Origin: Pedobacter sp.
GTDB lineage: Bacteria; Bacteroidota; Bacteroidia; Sphingobacteriales; Sphingobacteriaceae
Reading direction: 5' to 3'
NCBI GenBank assembly: GCA_028287885.1
Contig: JAQBOT010000097.1
Span: forward strand, 1 to 12,374
DNA length: 12,374 nucleotides
Numbering within the stretch: the stretch's first letter is position 1; every line of letters starts with the position of its first letter. The notes beneath the pieces are model-generated. The model had not been told where the DNA came from. It made no database searches and saw only the letters and a program-made list of their open reading frames with translations. Below, one piece after another: positions 1-7,969 of the stretch. The position numbers were made by a program, and so were the translations under genes.

Positions 1-2410
1 TGTAAGTGCAAGTACACCCCCTCTCGCCAGCATGAAAAAGTTTGCTGGTTATTTCAACTTCTATTATGAAGAAAAAACGGGTAAAATATTCTTAGAAGTA
101 GACAAGTTGGATAAAGAATTCCTGTATTTCCGATCACTAGCATCTGGTGTTGGGAACGGCGGTCCAGAGCGTGGCCAGGCTACATCTTCCATTGCGAAGT
201 TTGTTAAAGCCGGTCCGAAGATACTAATGGTTGAACCAACTTATAATTACCGCGCGGTTACGACCAACGCAAATGAAATTAAAGCCGTTGAACAGAACTT
301 CGCGAAATCAGTGACCTTTGCATTTACCCCTGTTTCTGTAACCGGAGGTACTTACCTGATCGACCTTACCCCCTTTATTATACGGGATTCTCAAGCTATA
401 GGCGCGCGGCTTGGCGTTACGGGTACTTTTGGTGGGCGATCGTCAGCTAATGGTTCTACCTATAAGCTTGATGAAAGCCGGTCGGCTATATTTATGGAAA
501 ACACGCGCAACTTTCCGGAAAACAGTGAGTTTGAAGCCATGCTAACTTTCAGTGGTGGAACTGCCGGAGGAAGAAGCAACCTTGCTCCTGACCCAACTTC
601 TGTTACTCTGAATGTGCACCAATCCTTTATTGCACTTCCTGATTTGAACTATAAACCCCGCAAGTTTGATACACGCTCATCGTTCCAGCAGTTCTCCTAT
701 ATGGATTTCTCTGCACCCATGAACGAGTCTATCGTAAAAAGGTTTATTCGCCGTCATCGCTTACAGAAAAAAAATCCGCTTGCCTTAAAAAGCGAAGCCA
801 TTAAACCCATTCGTTATTATGTGGATCGCGGAATACCTGCACCAATTAAGAAGGCCTTAATTGAAGGTGGTGCATGGTGGAACCAGGCCTTTGAAGCAGC
901 TGGATATATCAACGCTTTTCAAATACAAGAACTGCCAGAGGGAGCCGACCCGATGGATATCCGTTACAATATGGTGAATTGGATTACGCGTTCAGGCAGC
1001 CCAGCCAGAGCATTTTCATACGGCTCCTCCTATATTGACCCACGCACCGGAGAGATTTTGAAAGGCGTTGTAACCCTCGGATCTGACCGCCACAGACAAG
1101 ATTATTTGATTGCAGAAGCTTTGCTGCAGCCTTACGAAAGCGGTAAGCCTGTACCTAAGTTAATGGAAGAACTTGCACTTTCAAGAATCAGGCAGCTGTC
1201 GGCACATGAAATTGGCCATACCTTAGGTTTAAACCACAATTTTGCAGCCAGTCCGAAAGATCGTGGATCGGTGATGGATTATCCATATCCTAAGTTCTCA
1301 TTGAAGTCCGACGGCACGGTAGACTTATCTAACGCTTATGCAACCGGAATTGGCAGTTGGGACAAGCGGGCGATTATGTGGGGTTATTCAGATTTCAAAG
1401 ATAGCACCACCGAATCTCAAGGTTTAGACCAGATCATGAAGGAAACACTTGCACAAGGGTTTATCTACATTCCGGATATTGGGGGAAATGCACATCCAAC
1501 ATCAAACCAATGGGATGACGGCGAAAACCCAATCGATCAGATGACAAACATTATGGCTGTAAGGCGCAATATCTTAAACAAGTTTTCTGAGAAAGCAATA
1601 CCCGATGGCGAACCTATGTCAACATTGGAGGAGGTACTTGTACCTGCTTACCTTCTTCATCGCTATCAAATAGAAGCAGTTGCGAAGTCTATTGGTGGTT
1701 TATACTTTACACCTGCAGTAAAGAATGACGGTCAGGTAGTTACCAGGATGGTAGAACCTAAAGAGCAATGGCGCGCATTTGAATCTTTAATGGGTACGAT
1801 TAGTCCAGAAGCACTGGAACTACCTGAGGGATTAATTAAAAACATCCCACCCCGCCCTACCGGCTACCCTGCCTCAGTTGAGACTTTCCAGGGCCACACC
1901 GGGCCTACTTTTGATCCAATTGCAGCCGCTGAAACTGCTGCAAGTACTACATTGTCTTATATGCTTGACGCTGAACGCGCGACGCGGCTTATCGAGTATA
2001 ATGCTAGAGATAACAAATACCCTGGCTTTATCGATATTGCCGATAAACTGATTGCTGGAACCTGGAAGCGCAGCCCTAAGGATGGTTACAGCGGAGAACT
2101 GCAGAGTATGGTAAACAACCAGGTTTTAAAGTACCTGATCATGCTTGCTGCCAACACCAATACATCAGAAATTGTTAGAGGTCAGGCGTTGTATGAGGTA
2201 GAAAGTCTAAAGGACTGGATGACCAACAAACTTGCAAATGCCAAATCGGTTGAGAAGTCAAATTTCCTCTTTGCACTTTCTCAAATTGATCAGTTTAAAA
2301 AGGACCCTAATAAATTCACAACACCACAGTCGGGAGAAATGCCGCCGGGTGCGCCTATTGGAATGCCAGGCATGAATTTTTTGAATGTTTGCAGCTTCGG
2401 CGATTTGTAG
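1..2410 (+). CDS. Secreted zinc-dependent metalloprotease (DUF5117/DUF4953 type), 5' end outside window
   Basis: A large metzincin-like peptidase of the kind common in Bacteroidota, expected to be exported to the periplasm or cell surface. Residues are numbered from the Met at 32. The zinc site HEIGHTLGLNHN has ligands His392, His396 and His402 with catalytic Glu393; SVMDYP at 413-418 is a Met-turn-like motif. The first ~230 residues match the DUF5117 style (opening YFNFYYEEKTGK), and ~290-620 match DUF4953, including the late block IPPRPTGYPASVETF. The reading frame stays open from 32 back to base 2 (reading VSASTPPLAS), and there is no signal peptide at Met32. The ATG at 32 is therefore probably internal, with a signal peptide and short linker lying upstream; this is inference from family architecture. 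The protein ends at 2410 with a Cys-containing tail after PPGAPIG, which looks natural. Substrate unknown. Confidence 0.88.
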   Translation, partial: VSASTPPLASMKKFAGYFNFYYEEKTGKIFLEVDKLDKEFLYFRSLASGVGNGGPERGQATSSIAKFVKAGPKILMVEPTYNYRAVTTNANEIKAVEQNFAKSVTFAFTPVSVTGGTYLIDLTPFIIRDSQAIGARLGVTGTFGGRSSANGSTYKLDESRSAIFMENTRNFPENSEFEAMLTFSGGTAGGRSNLAPDPTSVTLNVHQSFIALPDLNYKPRKFDTRSSFQQFSYMDFSAPMNESIVKRFIRRHRLQKKNPLALKSEAIKPIRYYVDRGIPAPIKKALIEGGAWWNQAFEAAGYINAFQIQELPEGADPMDIRYNMVNWITRSGSPARAFSYGSSYIDPRTGEILKGVVTLGSDRHRQDYLIAEALLQPYESGKPVPKLMEELALSRIRQLSAHEIGHTLGLNHNFAASPKDRGSVMDYPYPKFSLKSDGTVDLSNAYATGIGSWDKRAIMWGYSDFKDSTTESQGLDQIMKETLAQGFIYIPDIGGNAHPTSNQWDDGENPIDQMTNIMAVRRNILNKFSEKAIPDGEPMSTLEEVLVPAYLLHRYQIEAVAKSIGGLYFTPAVKNDGQVVTRMVEPKEQWRAFESLMGTISPEALELPEGLIKNIPPRPTGYPASVETFQGHTGPTFDPIAAAETAASTTLSYMLDAERATRLIEYNARDNKYPGFIDIADKLIAGTWKRSPKDGYSGELQSMVNNQVLKYLIMLAANTNTSEIVRGQALYEVESLKDWMTNKLANAKSVEKSNFLFALSQIDQFKKDPNKFTTPQSGEMPPGAPIGMPGMNFLNVCSFGDL

Positions 2411-2493
2411 GCCTTAGCGCATATATTAAGCTTTAACTTCGTCATTTGAGATTTAAATGAAAGTTTAGGTCAAAGAAAGTGCAGGGAATTTGG

Positions 2494-2540
2494 AAGAGAG
2501 TTAACATAATCGATAGATTGTTGTTAACTCTTTTTATTTT
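2494..2540 (+). terminator. Probable intrinsic terminator downstream of the metalloprotease gene
   Basis: A perfect 10-bp stem (AGAGTTAACA at 2497-2506 with TGTTAACTCT at 2522-2531) closes a 15-nt loop. It can be lengthened outward by a G-T and two A-T pairs. A T-rich run (TTTTTATTTT, 2531-2540) follows directly. It lies about 87 bp after the metalloprotease stop and 54 bp before the next start. The stem is AT-rich, so termination may be weak, and an operator role for the GTTAAC repeats is possible. In the rest of the 183-bp gap I see only a weak 6-bp hairpin (2442-2460) and no clear promoter for the FUSC gene. Confidence 0.6.
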
Positions 2541-2593
2541 TACCGGATCAATGACCTTATCAAGCCAAAAAGCAGATTACTTAGTACATATAC

Positions 2594-4753
2594 ATGTTAA
2601 ATAGATCAATCCGGGATACTCAAGATTTTTTATTAAGTAATTACTTTTCGGATGGAATACGCATTACTCTGGGCGTTCTCTTGCCCTCTGTAATTCTTGC
2701 TCAATTTGGCTTGCTGCAATATGGAATGACAATTTCCCTTGGTGCACTTTGTGTAAGCGTTGTCGACTTCCCAGGTCCTTTGTTGCACCGTCGTAATGCA
2801 ATGTCAATCACAGTTATTCTCATGACGCTGACAAGTCTTATCGTGGGTCTAGTAAATGCTAATAATGCACTAACAGCACTTTTGTTGGTTGTATTTTGTA
2901 TTATCTTCTCCATGTTTGCGGTGTACGGCGCCCGCGAAGCGTCTATTGGTACAGCAAGCTTGCTCGTGCTTGTTTTAAGCATAGATGACGTTAGACCGGC
3001 AGATCAGGTGATATTGCACGCAGGGATGGTACTTGCGGGCGGCGTTTGGTACACCTTACTGAGCTATTTTGCGAACACGATTCGGCCGTACAGGATTGTT
3101 GAACAAACTTTAAGCGATTCAGTTCTGGCAGTAAGTGAGTTCCTTGAAGCTAAGGCTAAGTTTTACAACGATAAGACCAACTTAGAAGCGAACTACGCAA
3201 ACCTACTCAAACTACAGGTAAAAGTAAATGAACAGCAGGAAGCCGTCCGGGAAGTACTATTTAAAACAAGAGAAATTGTTAGAGATTCTACGCCACAAGG
3301 TCGCTTTTTACTACTCGTATTTGTGGACATGGTTGACGTATTTGAACAAGTCATGTCCAGCTTCTACAATTATGAGCAATTACATGAGCAGTTTGGATCA
3401 ACGGGGATCTTGCTTAAATATGAACAGGCGATTCTAAAGATTGCTGATCAGTTTAAAGAAGTCGCATTTGCGTTAAAAACTGGCGGTGTGCCAAATGACC
3501 CTCATGAAATAAATGAAATCATCAAGTCTCTGCGAGCAGAAATCAGTTTCCTAGAAGCAAATAATTCGGGTGAATTTAAGACTTTGGGCATTGTTGCGCT
3601 CAAAAACATTGAGGTCAATATTGAAAATATCGTAAGTCGTGTTAGTATCATAAACAAGTATTTTAACAAGACTGAAAAAAAGCATTTGCAACAACCCGCA
3701 ATTGAAACTGAGAAGTTTATAAGCAGACAGAGCTTCGACGTAAAATTGTTATTAGATAATTTTAGCTTACGATCTTCGAATTTCAGGCATTCTTTGAGGG
3801 TTGCAATTGTGATGCTTACGGGTTTTCTAATCTCCCGGTCACTATCTTTTTCTCATAGCTATTGGATTCTGCTTACCATTCTGGTTATATCAAAACCTGC
3901 ATTTAGTCTTACGAAGGAAAGGAATTATCAGCGGCTAATTGGGACGATTGTCGGTGCAATAATTGGAGTGCTCATCTTAACATTTATTGTAGATAAGAAT
4001 GTGCTGTTTGTAATTCTGCTGATATGCATGGTTGGATGTTATAGTTTCCAACGGAAGAATTATGTGGTGAGTGTATTATTTATGACGCCTTACATACTTG
4101 TATTATTTAATTTCCTTGGTATGGGCGGACTTTCAATCGCTCAGGAAAGAATCTATGATACCTTAATCGGTTCAGCAATTGCATTTGCTGCCAGCTACTT
4201 TCTTTTTCCAACTTGGGAGTATGTGAATGTAAAAGATGCAATGATTAAAATGCTTAGAGCAAACAAGAACTACTTCGAAAAAGTAACAGCTTTATACGTG
4301 CAATCCGAGGATAGCATTACTGATTACAAACTTGCACGCAAAGAGGTCTATGTGTCGACGGCTAATCTTTCTACGCTGTTTCAACGCATGTTTTCAGAGC
4401 CGAAAAGCAAACAGATCATCATTAAGGAACTATACGAGTTTACCGCGCTAAATCACTTGCTATCATCTAACATAGCAACGCTTACTCATAATTACAAAGC
4501 GAATCCCTGGACATCGGATGACCTGGCCCCATTCAAGGCAATCATTGATAATACAAGCTACTTGATTAAGAAATCTCAGGAGATTCTAGTAAATAATTCC
4601 GGTGAAACGAGCAGTGTTCCATTGGTTACGATGAAAACCGATAGTACGGTAGCTGGCGTCGCAGGAAAAGAACTCATGTATCAACAGTTCAGTAACATAC
4701 AGAAAGTATCGTATTATATCTATAAACTTACTGAGCACATCAAAGTAACGTGA
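2594..4753 (+). CDS. FUSC/YccS-like inner-membrane protein
   Basis: A 719-residue integral membrane protein of the FUSC superfamily (YccS/YhfK and the aromatic-acid efflux protein AaeB). The layout is the duplicated one expected. A first hydrophobic block at about residues 22-160 (roughly six segments) is followed by a soluble, helix-rich stretch at ~165-395. A second membrane block at ~400-540 comes next, then a cytosolic tail of ~180 residues. The second block carries the FUSC_2 signature: FRHSLR at 397-402, WILLT at 424-428, KP at 434-435, ERNYQRLIGT at 442-451, and ERIYDTLIGSAIAF ending in FLFP at 539. The ATG at 2594 has no Shine-Dalgarno sequence; its N-terminus SNYFSDGIRITLG looks like a complete family start. 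Efflux of small organic molecules is inferred from AaeB; the substrate is unknown. It stops 12 bp from the convergent mgtE stop. Confidence 0.88.
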   Translation: MLNRSIRDTQDFLLSNYFSDGIRITLGVLLPSVILAQFGLLQYGMTISLGALCVSVVDFPGPLLHRRNAMSITVILMTLTSLIVGLVNANNALTALLLVVFCIIFSMFAVYGAREASIGTASLLVLVLSIDDVRPADQVILHAGMVLAGGVWYTLLSYFANTIRPYRIVEQTLSDSVLAVSEFLEAKAKFYNDKTNLEANYANLLKLQVKVNEQQEAVREVLFKTREIVRDSTPQGRFLLLVFVDMVDVFEQVMSSFYNYEQLHEQFGSTGILLKYEQAILKIADQFKEVAFALKTGGVPNDPHEINEIIKSLRAEISFLEANNSGEFKTLGIVALKNIEVNIENIVSRVSIINKYFNKTEKKHLQQPAIETEKFISRQSFDVKLLLDNFSLRSSNFRHSLRVAIVMLTGFLISRSLSFSHSYWILLTILVISKPAFSLTKERNYQRLIGTIVGAIIGVLILTFIVDKNVLFVILLICMVGCYSFQRKNYVVSVLFMTPYILVLFNFLGMGGLSIAQERIYDTLIGSAIAFAASYFLFPTWEYVNVKDAMIKMLRANKNYFEKVTALYVQSEDSITDYKLARKEVYVSTANLSTLFQRMFSEPKSKQIIIKELYEFTALNHLLSSNIATLTHNYKANPWTSDDLAPFKAIIDNTSYLIKKSQEILVNNSGETSSVPLVTMKTDSTVAGVAGKELMYQQFSNIQKVSYYIYKLTEHIKVT

Positions 4754-4765
4754 TTGTTCCGGGTT

Positions 4766-6115
4766 TTATAGCAGCAATCTGCTAGCAAGGCCAAGTAGCA
4801 GGAAAAATCCAAAAACATCTGTAAATGTTGTTATTATTATAGACGAAGCGATTGCAGGATCGATCCCTACCCTCTTAAGCATTAATGGAATTCCGGCGCC
4901 TGCTATTCCGGCGATCACGAGGTTACCCGTCATTGCCATGAAAATAACCAAACCGAGTAAAGGATTACTGTCAAAATAAAGCGCAGCCAGCAGTACAATA
5001 AGCCCGGTAGCCGCTCCATTGATTAAACCTACTGTAAACTCCTTTAAAACTGTCCGATACGCCTGCTGGTTGGACAGGTCATAAAGAGAAATCCTTCTCA
5101 CCGTAACTGCCAATGCCTGGGTGGCAGCATTACCTCCCATGCCCGCGATTATCGTCATATAGGCTGATAATACAGTTATTTTCTCCAGAGTTGGCTCGAA
5201 GTATCGGACTACAGCAGAAGCTAGAAAAGCGGTCCCTAAGTTGATAACCAACCAGGGTAGCCGAGATTTTACTGCCTCTATCCAGTTACCACTCAACTCT
5301 TCGTCTTCGGAAACCCCTGAAATCTTTAGAATATCCTCTGTATTCTCGTCCTGAAGAACGTCTATGACGTCGTCAAAGGTGATTCGACCTAGCAAAGTCA
5401 TGTCGTCTGCAAGTACTGGAATACTGGTCAGGTTATATTGTGAAATAAGTCTGGCGACTTCCTCCTGATCTGTGTATGGGCTAACCCAAGCAACCTCAGC
5501 TTTTACGAGTTCGGTAATCTTAACATTTCCTTTTGCTTTAATGATATCTTTCAGTGAAACGATACCTTGAAAGATCTGATTATCATCAACAACGAAAATG
5601 GTGTAAAACTCCTCAATTTCTTCACTTTGATGGATGATCTCATCAATGGCATCTTTCTTCGTGAGGTTTAAGTTGATACGGATAAACTCCGTATTCATCA
5701 ATCCTCCGGCAGAATCTTCAGGATAACTTAATAAGTTTCTGATACTGGTAGCATCATCTTCATCAAGATCGTTCAGGATTTCTTTTTGTTCCTTATCCTC
5801 CAGTTGAGAAATGATATCCGTAGCATCATCATAATCCAGCTGCGCCACAATTTCAGTCCGCTTTTCTGATTCCAGTTGAAGCAATAAGTCCTCGGGATGG
5901 GCTTCCTCATGCATCTCCGAGATCACCTCAGAGGCAATGTGAACGGGTAAAAGATTGATTATGCGCTCTTGATCATCGATGTTGATGTTCTCAAACAGAA
6001 TTGCAATTTCTGAAGCATGATATTCCGAAAGAATGATTTGGAGTTGCTCATTATCCTGGTTGAGTGCATCCTTAAGTTTGGATACATCGGTTTTATCAAG
6101 TTCGAAAGATTGCAT
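4766..6115 (-). CDS. mgtE: Magnesium transporter MgtE
   Basis: An Mg2+-gated Mg2+ channel of the inner membrane, 449 residues, the usual full length. Order of parts: an acidic helical N domain (~1-130, with repeats such as LDYDDATDII and LDEDDATSIR), then PEDSAGGLM at 132-140, a CBS pair (~140-255), the plug helix (~256-280), and five membrane helices (~285-449). Family hallmarks are GMGGNAATQALAVTVRR (325-341) and GIDPAIASSIIITTFTDVFGF (417-437). Asp433 in the latter probably corresponds to the pore Asp432 described for Thermus thermophilus MgtE. In that family the N and CBS domains sense cytosolic Mg2+ and close the pore. It is the last gene of a wbqC-like/corA/mgtE unit, 41 bp after the corA stop. 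No promoter is visible in that gap, so cotranscription is likely. Confidence 0.96.
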   Translation of the reverse strand: MQSFELDKTDVSKLKDALNQDNEQLQIILSEYHASEIAILFENINIDDQERIINLLPVHIASEVISEMHEEAHPEDLLLQLESEKRTEIVAQLDYDDATDIISQLEDKEQKEILNDLDEDDATSIRNLLSYPEDSAGGLMNTEFIRINLNLTKKDAIDEIIHQSEEIEEFYTIFVVDDNQIFQGIVSLKDIIKAKGNVKITELVKAEVAWVSPYTDQEEVARLISQYNLTSIPVLADDMTLLGRITFDDVIDVLQDENTEDILKISGVSEDEELSGNWIEAVKSRLPWLVINLGTAFLASAVVRYFEPTLEKITVLSAYMTIIAGMGGNAATQALAVTVRRISLYDLSNQQAYRTVLKEFTVGLINGAATGLIVLLAALYFDSNPLLGLVIFMAMTGNLVIAGIAGAGIPLMLKRVGIDPAIASSIIITTFTDVFGFFLLLGLASRLLL

Positions 6116-6156
6116 ACCCCGCGAAGGTAGTAAAAAACGTCTTAAAAGGCATGCTG

Positions 6157-7275
6157 CTATTTAAACCATCCTCTACGCCAAAAATATACAACCTGTAAGA
6201 TTGCAATAACAAACATGATGATCATGGTATATAGATATCCATGCTCCTGATAGAGCTCAGGCATATTCGCTGGTAGGAGTTTGCCTGTGACCGGATCCTG
6301 TTTTGCGAAATTCATTCCGTAAATCCCGGCAATAAAAGTCAATGGGATGAAAATTGATGAGATGATGGTTAATACCTTCATGATCTCGTTCATTCTGTTG
6401 CTAATAACAGACAAGTAAGTATCAATATTGCTGGTGGCAATTTCCTTGAGCGATTCATTGATATCAATAATTTGAATAATATGATCATATGCATCTCGCA
6501 AAAACAACTTCGTTTGATCAGTTATAAAAGGACTATCACTCCTTATCATGTCGTTCAATTTGTCTCGTTCAGGCCAGGATACCCTTTTTACATTCATCAA
6601 GTTGCGCTTGATAGATTGTGTATCGAACATGATTGATTTATCAACCTTTTCCAACAGCCGATCTTCAATTTTGTCAAGCTCATCTCCGAAAGCACCTAGA
6701 ATTTTAAAGTAAGTATCTACGATCGTATCCATCATCGCATACATGATGTAACTGCTGCCAGCAGTTCGGATATTCCCTTTGCCAGCTTTCAGACGGCGCC
6801 TTACTGGTTCCATGCAGTTCTGATGTTTTTCCTGGAAGGTAAATAATGTATTATCCGTAAGCAGGAAAGCGAATTGCTCATTAACCAGGCACTTGTCTTC
6901 GTCATACAAGAGCATTCTGCTTATCGCAAAGTCGTAATCGTCGTATTGTTCGTATTTGGGCCGCTGATAAGTTCTTGTTATGTCTTCAAGGATGAGCTTA
7001 TTAACATGAAGGTCATTTAGTAAAAATTTAAACATGGTTGCCGACTTCAATCCCTGAATTTCAATCCAAAATGTCATGTATTTGTCGACAATGATTTTCT
7101 TTACTTCATGCAGATCTGGAAGATCCACAACGGTGTAAGTGTCTTTTGATATCGTGTGTAATTTGATCTTCGTTTCCTGCGCCTTCTCATCAATATAAAT
7201 GAGGCCAGGACTACTACCGGCTTCTGGTAAAGAATATTGTTGTCTGCTTTTCTTGTGCTTGGTGCTGGTAGCCAT
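6157..7275 (-). CDS. corA: Magnesium/cobalt transporter CorA
   Basis: A 372-residue pentameric divalent-cation channel of the inner membrane. Residues ~20-255 form the cytosolic alpha/beta domain, followed by the long stalk helix (~255-305). TM1 (~303-320) ends in the diagnostic YGMNF selectivity motif (319-323). A short periplasmic loop (PVTGKLLPANMPELYQEHG) leads into TM2 (~348-366) and the basic tail WRRGWFK. The start chosen is the ATG at 7275-7273. The frame is open further up to 7326, but that extension would run back into the upstream WbqC-like gene. The chosen ATG lies one base after that gene's TAG, a classic coupled junction. The unusual feature is an mgtE gene directly downstream, which gives two unrelated Mg2+ uptake families in one unit. 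Confidence 0.95.
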   Translation of the reverse strand: MATSTKHKKSRQQYSLPEAGSSPGLIYIDEKAQETKIKLHTISKDTYTVVDLPDLHEVKKIIVDKYMTFWIEIQGLKSATMFKFLLNDLHVNKLILEDITRTYQRPKYEQYDDYDFAISRMLLYDEDKCLVNEQFAFLLTDNTLFTFQEKHQNCMEPVRRRLKAGKGNIRTAGSSYIMYAMMDTIVDTYFKILGAFGDELDKIEDRLLEKVDKSIMFDTQSIKRNLMNVKRVSWPERDKLNDMIRSDSPFITDQTKLFLRDAYDHIIQIIDINESLKEIATSNIDTYLSVISNRMNEIMKVLTIISSIFIPLTFIAGIYGMNFAKQDPVTGKLLPANMPELYQEHGYLYTMIIMFVIAILQVVYFWRRGWFK

Positions 7276-7276
7276 G

Positions 7277-7885
7277 CTATAGTAAGTTTTTGGATTGGGG
7301 GCCTTGATTGAACAACAAATCGACAATACTCATGTTTGGCAGAAATCCATTTCGATCTTCAAAAACCTGAAAATAAGGCTTGTTCTGGTAGTCAGTGCTT
7401 TTTTTGAGATCATTATGATTTCTAAAATCCAAGCCCTCCCCTTTCTCTTTCTCGTATTCAGAGGTAAATTGAACCTGTGGATTTTTCTTCAACTGCTTAA
7501 AGATCCAGCTTAAAATTTCAAGGTTATAATCAAATAGAAACTCTGTTTTTGTTTGATAGAATCTCGCAAACTCATCTTCATAGAACTCAAAATACGCAGA
7601 GTTTCTGTAGCAAGCTTCGAAGCTCAGCCAATGTAAACGTTGCCATTTGAAGTCGTAACTAATTCTTACATCTTTATACACCGTGTGGTATTTCGATCCT
7701 TTAATTACAGGAACAAATAAGTTTAATGTTCCATTCGGCGAGCTGACTACAGTTCTATTTCTATATGTTTGTTTTGGGAAGTTTTCGAATCTCTCGAGTT
7801 CAAATTGAAAGTCTAAGGCGTTTAGCGCTGAGAAATAGCTTATGGGTGGAAGATAAAAAAGAGGAAATGTTGCTAGACTTTGCAT
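7277..7885 (-). CDS. WbqC-family protein
   Basis: A 202-residue soluble protein resembling the WbqC family (named from O-antigen clusters; biochemical role not established). Visible family features are the N-terminal FYLPPISYFSALNA style (7-23), YRNRTVV followed by NGTLNLFVPV (41-60), WQRLHWLSFEACYRNSAYFEFY (81-102), and a C-terminal LPNMSIVDLLFNQGP (182-196). The open frame reaches a TTG at 7918, but I chose the ATG at 7885-7883. MQSLATFPLFYLP then matches the expected N-terminus, and a promoter-like -7 box (7896-7889) lies just upstream of it and would be inside the longer version. It is the first gene of a unit with corA (1-nt gap) and mgtE. It faces away from a glycosyltransferase gene, which fits a polysaccharide link, but that is inference. 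Confidence 0.85.
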   Translation of the reverse strand: MQSLATFPLFYLPPISYFSALNALDFQFELERFENFPKQTYRNRTVVSSPNGTLNLFVPVIKGSKYHTVYKDVRISYDFKWQRLHWLSFEACYRNSAYFEFYEDEFARFYQTKTEFLFDYNLEILSWIFKQLKKNPQVQFTSEYEKEKGEGLDFRNHNDLKKSTDYQNKPYFQVFEDRNGFLPNMSIVDLLFNQGPQSKNLL

Positions 7886-7888
7886 CTG

Positions 7889-7919
7889 ATAATATATGTT
7901 TGCATTTTTAATTTGCAAA
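7889..7919 (-). promoter_or_regulatory. Candidate promoter of the wbqC-like/corA/mgtE unit
   Basis: On the minus strand, TTTG (7919-7916) is followed after 19 bp by TATATTAT (7896-7889), close to the Bacteroidota TTTG/TAnnTTTG pattern. The -33 match is exact, but the -7 box lacks the final TTTG. The box ends three bases before the chosen ATG at 7885, so the transcript would be nearly leaderless. The -33 element lies inside the 7908-7923 palindrome. Confidence 0.4.
7895..7902 (+). promoter_or_regulatory. Candidate -7 box for the glycosyltransferase gene
   Basis: TATGTTTG matches the Bacteroidota -7 consensus TAnnTTTG exactly. A TTG at 7870-7872 is 22 bp upstream and is a possible but imperfect -33 element. 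Transcription would start near 7908 and give a leader of about 60 nt containing the palindrome at 7908-7923. The box overlaps the minus-strand candidate promoter for the divergent wbqC-like unit, so the two could interfere. Confidence 0.4.
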
Positions 7920-7923
7920 TTAA
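7908..7923. repeat. 16-bp perfect palindrome in a divergent intergenic region
   Basis: TTAATTTGCAAATTAA is identical to its reverse complement, and symmetry breaks at the next base on each side. It lies between the divergent wbqC-like and glycosyltransferase starts. It coincides with the expected transcription start of the rightward gene and the -33 element of the leftward unit. That position suits an operator for a dimeric regulator, but no regulator gene is nearby. The sequence is AT-rich, so a chance palindrome cannot be excluded. Confidence 0.6.
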
Positions 7924-7969
7924 TGATAAAAAAAAGGTTTTCTCTAACGGATAAAAAATTCTTTCTTTA

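Noticed and set aside
2442..2460. TCATTT...AAATGA hairpin after the metalloprotease stop
   Set aside because: Only six AT-rich pairs with no following T run; much weaker than the hairpin at 2497-2531.
2701..2982. 93-codon open frame on the minus strand inside the FUSC gene
   Set aside because: It is antisense to a strongly supported coding region, has low-complexity composition and resembles no family; a shadow of the real frame.
7295..7513. 72-codon plus-strand frame with hydrophobic stretches opposite the WbqC-like gene
   Set aside because: The hydrophobicity is a by-product of the charged, A-rich codons of the opposite strand; the WbqC-like frame explains the region.
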